From Candidatus Hydrogenedens sp. (GTDB taxonomy: Bacteria > Hydrogenedentota > Hydrogenedentia > Hydrogenedentales > Hydrogenedentaceae), in contig JAIWNQ010000176.1 of NCBI GenBank assembly GCA_020216745.1, positions 1 to 18,869 of the forward strand: a stretch of DNA of 18,869 bases, given 5' to 3'. Both the position numbers and the translations under genes were made by a program. Shown here one piece after another: positions 14,451 to 18,869 of the stretch. Below the pieces are notes generated by a model. The model was not told the origin of the DNA. It did not search any database and saw only the letters and a program-made list of their open reading frames with translations. Numbering within the stretch: the first letter of the stretch is position 1; the number at the start of each line of letters is the position of its first letter.

Positions 14451-15908
14451 ATATCCACCGCAAACAAAAAAACAATTGCACTCATCAACCCAAATTTACT
14501 CAAGCCTCCCATCTCACCTGTGGGACTTGAGTATATCGCAGAAGTTTTATACCTATCCGGGCACAAAATTATCTGGATAGATTTGTGCTTTTCTGAAAAT
14601 TGGCAGGAAACATTAAAAAATGCTTTGAATGACTCCAAACCAGATTACATCGGTATTACTATTCGTAATGTTGACGAAGCCATGATGGGAAGCCAGACTT
14701 TTTTTATTGATTTTATTAAAATACTTGTGCAATTCTGCAAACAATTTTCCCACTCACCTATTTTTTTAGGCGGTGCCGGATTCTCCATTGCTCCCCGTGA
14801 AATTTTAGCCTATACACATGCAGACTTTGGACTTATCGGAAACGGCGTAAATACTATCCCTGAATTCATCACATCTATAGAACAAAAAACTCATGAAAAA
14901 TTTCCCGGATGTGTTTATAAAAATAGTCAGGGATATATTTTACTCAACCCATTAGAGAAAAAAATCTCCGATAGATACACATCCTTTAAATTTCGTCGCT
15001 TCTTTGCCAACCTTGAAAAATATTTCACCGAAGGAGGACAAATCGGCATCGAAACAAAACGAGGCTGTTCCCAACAATGCATCTACTGCGTCGAAAGTGC
15101 CTCAGGACACAACGCTATAGAACTTCGGAATCCCGATACTGTCGTTTTTGAAATTGAGCAATTAGTAAATAGAGGAATTAATGTTTTCCACTGGTGCGAT
15201 AGCGAATTTAACCTTCCTTTAGAGCACGCCCTTCAAATTTGTGACAAACTTATTTGCAGGGGAATCAACAAAGAAATCAAGTGGTATACCTACTGCTCCC
15301 CTGTCCCTTTCACAGAAGAATTAGCCTTAAAAATGGAACGGGCAGGCTGTGTCGGTATAAATTTTGGTATAGACTCATTACATAATGAAATACTGCATTA
15401 TTTATGCAAACCACATCGTTACGAAGATATACAACAATTAATGAAACTACTCCGCAAAACAAACATCGCTGTCATGTTCGATTTACTATTAGGTTGCCCC
15501 AAAGAAACAAAAGAAACCGCTCTATTCACCATTGAAAAGGCCTTAAAACTTAAACCCGATGCATTGGGCATATCATTCGGTGTTCGACTTTATCCTTATA
15601 CAATATTAGGACAACACATATTGTCATTACATCACAACGGTCACAACTTAAAAAATACCATTCACGGTAAACCTCTTGAAGAAAATGGGAACCTACTTTT
15701 TCCCATTTACTACCTCTCCCAGGAATTAGATAACCATTTCTTCATCTACCTTCAAAATCTTATAAAGAATGTCCCTTCTGTATTTCTCTCCCTTCCCGCT
15801 ACCGAAGAAGGAAGTTACTCCTACTGTAACCACGATTACCTTATCAACGCCATCTGCAACGGTGCCCGTGGTGCCTACTGGGACATCCTCCGCCACCGAA
15901 AAATTTAA
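14451..15908 (+). CDS. B12-binding-type radical SAM protein, start codon uncertain
   Basis: The N-terminal part resembles a B12-binding Rossmann domain (KKTIALINPN, SPVGLEYIAEVL, HKIIWIDL, IFLGGAGFS). The radical SAM core has GCSQQCIYC, a canonical CX3CX2C cluster motif (first Cys codon at 15066), with FHWCDSEFNLP and GINFGIDSLHNEIL as later strands. Such proteins typically methylate or rearrange unreactive carbons, but no subfamily is recognised. The first ATG/GTG/TTG in frame is GTG at 14520, which would cut off the conserved first strand (encoded from about 14466). The frame is open back to the preceding gene's TAA at 14433. The only start-like codons before the strand are non-standard: ATA at 14451, with AAGG (14439-14442) 8 nt upstream, and ATT at 14475. 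A shift in the A7 run at 14466-14472 is another explanation. The start given is an inference; the gene from 14520 on is secure. Confidence 0.85.
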   Translation: MSTANKKTIALINPNLLKPPISPVGLEYIAEVLYLSGHKIIWIDLCFSENWQETLKNALNDSKPDYIGITIRNVDEAMMGSQTFFIDFIKILVQFCKQFSHSPIFLGGAGFSIAPREILAYTHADFGLIGNGVNTIPEFITSIEQKTHEKFPGCVYKNSQGYILLNPLEKKISDRYTSFKFRRFFANLEKYFTEGGQIGIETKRGCSQQCIYCVESASGHNAIELRNPDTVVFEIEQLVNRGINVFHWCDSEFNLPLEHALQICDKLICRGINKEIKWYTYCSPVPFTEELALKMERAGCVGINFGIDSLHNEILHYLCKPHRYEDIQQLMKLLRKTNIAVMFDLLLGCPKETKETALFTIEKALKLKPDALGISFGVRLYPYTILGQHILSLHHNGHNLKNTIHGKPLEENGNLLFPIYYLSQELDNHFFIYLQNLIKNVPSVFLSLPATEEGSYSYCNHDYLINAICNGARGAYWDILRHRKI

Positions 15909-16192
15909 AACTTTATATAAACAATCTATTTTAGAATAGATAATAGTATATAATAACTAATTTTTATAGGTTGTATAATGTAGCACTTCAAGTAAGATCT
16001 TTAATTAAAAAACAATCGACAAAATTAAATAGATACGAATAAACTTTTTGAATTTCTTCATTTTAGCTTAATAGCTAATTACATTTCATGATTTTTTATA
16101 TAACAATATATTTCAAAAGATCTTCACTTCCTTTGTTAAGATCTCGTATGAATGTCTATAAAATTATATTCACCATTAATCTTCTTCTTAAT
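15909..16192. other. AT-rich convergent intergenic region, no gene seen
   Basis: This stretch lies between the stop codons of the radical SAM gene and the protease gene. No coding frame, tRNA or clear promoter-gene pair is seen. It contains a 7-bp stem around TTAG at 15924-15941 without a following T-run, and three copies of AGATCT (about 15994, 16118 and 16139). It is probably a simple 3' junction. Confidence 0.5.
16118..16144 (-). terminator. Possible weak hairpin after the protease gene
   Basis: Read on the minus strand, AGATCTT (16144-16138) and AAGATCT (16124-16118) can form a 7-bp stem with a 13-nt loop, followed by TTT, 48 nt after the protease stop codon. The low G+C stem and short T-run make this a weak terminator candidate. 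Confidence 0.28.
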
Positions 16193-18869
16193 CTAATGAC
16201 GTTGCGTTGGTACTTCAATAGGAAGTTTTATTCTCTTTATTAATCCATTGTTAGAACGGATCCATAAATAAATATCATACTTAAGTGTTTCAACTGTGCT
16301 ATTTTTTATTCCTTTAATTTTTACATTAAAGTTCTTAGTATCTCCTGGTTCGACATCTGTATATCTTTCTGGAATAACCTCATAAATCCATCCTTTTCCT
16401 GAGATTGCCTCTATACTTATATCTAACTTGCCTAATACAACATCTAACCCATTAACTATTGCATCGACTATTTCTCTACTATCACTTGAAAGACTAAACA
16501 AAACCCCTTTTGTGGCATCTACAACAGTTTTTAAATCTTCACCAGTGTCTCCTGTATCAAGACCAATAACAATAATCCCTTTACGTTTTAATGCTTGAAT
16601 TGTTTCATCAAATGTTGGTCCATAATATGTTGGTTCATCCTCAGGCTTATGAAAAATTGCATCTGTAGAAAAAATAATTATTTTTAATGATGTCGTCCTC
16701 CATCCAATATTTTGAGGCAGTATATCGCCTGTATCATTAAAATCACCATCCATATTTAAATCTCTACCTTCGCCTGTAGCAGATTGATAAAGTGCTTCTA
16801 ATTGTGATTCTGGGTCGTCATACCCATAATGTAGAGGTTGATCTAATGAATCTATTGCAGATAATACATCATCTATATTATTTGTTATGCTTTGATTTAA
16901 GTAAAATGCTTCATCTCCTGAATATTCATCACCAAAAGGGGTAAACGGATAATCTGCAAAACTCGCAACACCCATTTGAACATCTACTCCTAACGCAGAT
17001 AAGTTGTTAATAATTTCTGTTGCCTTTTGTTGGAGAGTATCGATATCATCAGAATAACTACCAGTAGTATCTATTAAAAATAATATATCCATTCCATATA
17101 CTGATGTTGAAGGAGAAGTTACATTAATATCGATAGATTTTACTTCATCCTTTGATATTATCATTGGGTCAAATACATCTAATGGAATACCCTGAGTAGC
17201 CTTTGCCACCTTAACTGCGTCATTAACATTTAATAAAAGGTTAGGAGTTGGAGTATAAATTTCATATGCACTTAATAAATAATCCGACGCTCTTAAAACA
17301 GGATCAGCCGTGTCAATTACTATATATCGCATCTCTGGGGACGATAATGTTTCATTTAAACCCTTTAGTAGTGCTAATGTCCCTGTAACTAATGGCGCAG
17401 AAAAAGATGTGCCTCTATATGGTTTACCATTACCAAATCCAATATCATCTCCCGGAGCTAAAATATTTACAATTTTTCCTAAATCTGAAAAATCAGCATC
17501 CTTAAATAACTTATTTGATGCACCAACAATAATCGCATGAGTATCCCATGAATCTTTTTCCATAGAATCACTTCTTAAAAATGGACCAAAAAGATCATCA
17601 TCTTTTTTAAACCCATTATTTCCCGCACTAAATACTAATAAACAATCACTTCGTTTTGCCAAAGCCACTAAAGAAGACAGACTACGACGATATCTTTGTT
17701 TTATCTCTGCTTTTTGTTGGTCACTTTGAGGTCCTTCTATTTTAACACCTATTGAAATGTTTATTATTTTAACTCCATCCTCAATTAATAATTTTATACT
17801 TGTGTCTACATCTGTTAAAAATAATCTATTAAATAAATCCGTCTTCTTCCTAAAAACATCAAACACAATCACATTATTAAACCAGTTTATACCTCTAATC
17901 TTATTAGGGATATCCATATAACCCGAAATAAATGCTGTCACAGCTAACCCATGATCCTCTATATCCTTCGTATCGTCATCCTCTATAAATTCAACATTAT
18001 TATTTGTAGGGTTATATTGATATCTTTTTATTCTGTGTTCATCTAAAACTTGCTGCTCTTTTGCTATCCCTGTATCAACTATACCAACATTTACTTCAGT
18101 AATGTCAGAAGCATTTATTAATTTCCATGCCTTATCTGCATCAACATGATCTATCCAGTATAAATACAAATCTCCTTCTCCTTCATCATATCCTTCATCA
18201 TATCCTTCATATACCCCTTCATAATAACCTTCTATTGTTTCCTCTCCTTCTATTATTTCTTTAATTCTTTCGTTATTCTCAAAATATCGATTCTGTAGAA
18301 ACATTTTATAACCATCTTCATTATCCTTAATTGAAAAATCTATAACAAAATTAAAATCCGCATATGCTACTCCAGAAATACTTCTTATCTGAGAAATAAA
18401 ATCAGATTTTTTTGCATCCTCTGGTAATCTAACTTGAATAGTTCTAGTCTCTAAAAGACTACCTATTATTTCTCCTCCTAGGTCCAATATTGTTTTCTCA
18501 ATATTTGATAGTTCCTCAGGTGTAACATCTTCATTTGTATAAACTAATATCTGCCCCTTCGCAACCTCTACCTTAGTTCCACTTTCTAACTCAATTTCTT
18601 CTATTTCAGTTACCTCTTTTAAACTTCCGTTATTACTAAATAAAGATACATTATTATCCCCTTCTGTTGTTCCTTCCGGAACCCCTTCTGTTGTTCCTTC
18701 CGGAACCCCTTCTGTTGTTCCTTCCGGATCCCCTTCTGTTGTTCCTTCCGGATCCCCTTCTGTTGTTCCTTCCGGATCCCCTTCTGTTGTTCCTTCCGGA
18801 ACCCCTTCTGTTGTTCCTTCCGGAACCCCTTCTGTTGTTCCTTCCGGAACCCCTTCTGTTGTTCCTTCC
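16193..18869 (-). CDS. Secreted subtilisin-like S8 protease fused to integrin-beta-like vWA domain (5' end outside window)
   Basis: The frame is open from the window edge to TAG at 16193-16195. The true start lies outside the window; the first internal start-like codon, TTG at 18487, would cut through the prodomain. Visible order: tandem GTTEG(V/D)PE repeats (18869-18660); a fervidolysin-type prodomain (about 18600-18330, VEVAKGQILVYTNEDVTPEEL and GVAYADFNFV); a second Glu-Gly/Tyr linker (about 18255-18160); the S8 domain; vWA; and a C-terminal beta domain. The protease triad looks intact: Asp in VDTGIA (18076-18074), His in EDHGLAV (17953-17951), oxyanion Asn in FSAGNNG (17620-17618) and Ser in GTSFSAP (17407-17405). 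The vWA domain (about 17100-16430) has DTTGS, a DXTXS variant of the metal site, and STDAIFH. The architecture suggests a cell-surface or extracellular protease with a metal-dependent adhesion module. Substrate and partner are unknown. Confidence 0.92.
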   Translation of the reverse strand, partial: EGTTEGVPEGTTEGVPEGTTEGVPEGTTEGDPEGTTEGDPEGTTEGDPEGTTEGVPEGTTEGVPEGTTEGDNNVSLFSNNGSLKEVTEIEEIELESGTKVEVAKGQILVYTNEDVTPEELSNIEKTILDLGGEIIGSLLETRTIQVRLPEDAKKSDFISQIRSISGVAYADFNFVIDFSIKDNEDGYKMFLQNRYFENNERIKEIIEGEETIEGYYEGVYEGYDEGYDEGEGDLYLYWIDHVDADKAWKLINASDITEVNVGIVDTGIAKEQQVLDEHRIKRYQYNPTNNNVEFIEDDDTKDIEDHGLAVTAFISGYMDIPNKIRGINWFNNVIVFDVFRKKTDLFNRLFLTDVDTSIKLLIEDGVKIINISIGVKIEGPQSDQQKAEIKQRYRRSLSSLVALAKRSDCLLVFSAGNNGFKKDDDLFGPFLRSDSMEKDSWDTHAIIVGASNKLFKDADFSDLGKIVNILAPGDDIGFGNGKPYRGTSFSAPLVTGTLALLKGLNETLSSPEMRYIVIDTADPVLRASDYLLSAYEIYTPTPNLLLNVNDAVKVAKATQGIPLDVFDPMIISKDEVKSIDINVTSPSTSVYGMDILFLIDTTGSYSDDIDTLQQKATEIINNLSALGVDVQMGVASFADYPFTPFGDEYSGDEAFYLNQSITNNIDDVLSAIDSLDQPLHYGYDDPESQLEALYQSATGEGRDLNMDGDFNDTGDILPQNIGWRTTSLKIIIFSTDAIFHKPEDEPTYYGPTFDETIQALKRKGIIVIGLDTGDTGEDLKTVVDATKGVLFSLSSDSREIVDAIVNGLDVVLGKLDISIEAISGKGWIYEVIPERYTDVEPGDTKNFNVKIKGIKNSTVETLKYDIYLWIRSNNGLIKRIKLPIEVPTQRH
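18660..18869 (-). repeat. 24-bp tandem repeat encoding GTTEG(V/D)PE units
   Basis: Eight full 24-bp units plus 18 bp run to the window edge. Units differ only at one base, giving GGTTCC or GGATCC on the coding strand, hence Val or Asp at one position. In protein order the full units read V, V, V, D, D, D, V, V. The array is in frame inside the protease gene and probably continues beyond the window. Confidence 0.97.

Noticed and set aside
14433..14520. Stop-codon readthrough making an oxidoreductase-radical SAM fusion
   Set aside because: The frame is shared, but a fusion would send a cytoplasmic iron-sulfur enzyme through the Tat route as a C-terminal tail. A plain alternative start is simpler.
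14451..18487. Radical SAM plus protease as a peptide-modification (RiPP) locus
   Set aside because: The protease is convergent, secreted and fused to vWA. No small precursor gene is seen and the radical SAM protein shows no SPASM-type cysteine-rich tail.
18660..18869. CRISPR-like array
   Set aside because: The 24-bp units are directly adjacent without spacers and are in frame with a protein-coding gene.

Overview
This is an AT-rich bacterial chromosomal window, with about one third G+C by eye, that carries mostly housekeeping and carbohydrate-related genes. Two exported proteins contain Glu-Gly-rich low-complexity linkers (residues about 687-724 of the first gene, and two stretches in the last gene). 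One also has a nidogen-like module ending in an ESDLS motif. Together with a Tat-exported Gfo/Idh/MocA oxidoreductase, a GH50-like enzyme and a GH78-like enzyme, this resembles Hydrogenedentota or a nearby Planctomycetes-like lineage. The assignment is an inference from recalled protein style, not a search.

Layout. Positions 1-2336 (minus) hold a large secreted protein whose 3' end lies outside the window. It is divergent from a 110-residue hypothetical protein (2533-2865), and the intergenic region between them contains a perfect 16-bp inverted repeat. Elongation factor P (2873-3439, minus) has Asn where the modified Lys or Arg normally sits. A secreted GH78-type alpha-L-rhamnosidase (3554-5839) overlaps by 20 bp an L,D-transpeptidase-fold gene (5820-6395). 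Convergent to these is a GH50-like beta-agarase/galactosidase (6463-8607, minus). A three-PAS hybrid histidine kinase (8766-11180), tRNA-Ser(GGA) (11308-11397) and a xylose-isomerase-like TIM barrel (11516-12373) follow. A HEPN/MNT toxin-antitoxin pair (12479-13130) sits between the TIM barrel and a Tat-exported Gfo/Idh/MocA oxidoreductase (13170-14435). Next is a B12-binding-type radical SAM protein (about 14451-15908) whose conserved N-terminus has no canonical start codon. The window ends in a minus-strand secreted subtilisin fused to an integrin-beta-like vWA domain (16193-18869, 5' end missing), which carries a near-perfect 24-bp tandem repeat at the window edge.

The GH78 enzyme, GH50-like enzyme, sugar isomerase/epimerase and Gfo/Idh/MocA oxidoreductase form a plausible sugar-acquisition and sugar-conversion neighbourhood. 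They are not one operon: orientations alternate, and a terminator-like hairpin ends the isomerase gene. The HEPN/MNT pair is visibly more AT-rich than its neighbours and looks like an acquired module. No CRISPR array, insertion sequence, rRNA or phage gene was seen. The strongest leads are the Asn-type EF-P, the protease-vWA fusion with its homogenised repeat, the radical SAM gene without a normal start, and the inverted repeat between the first two genes.
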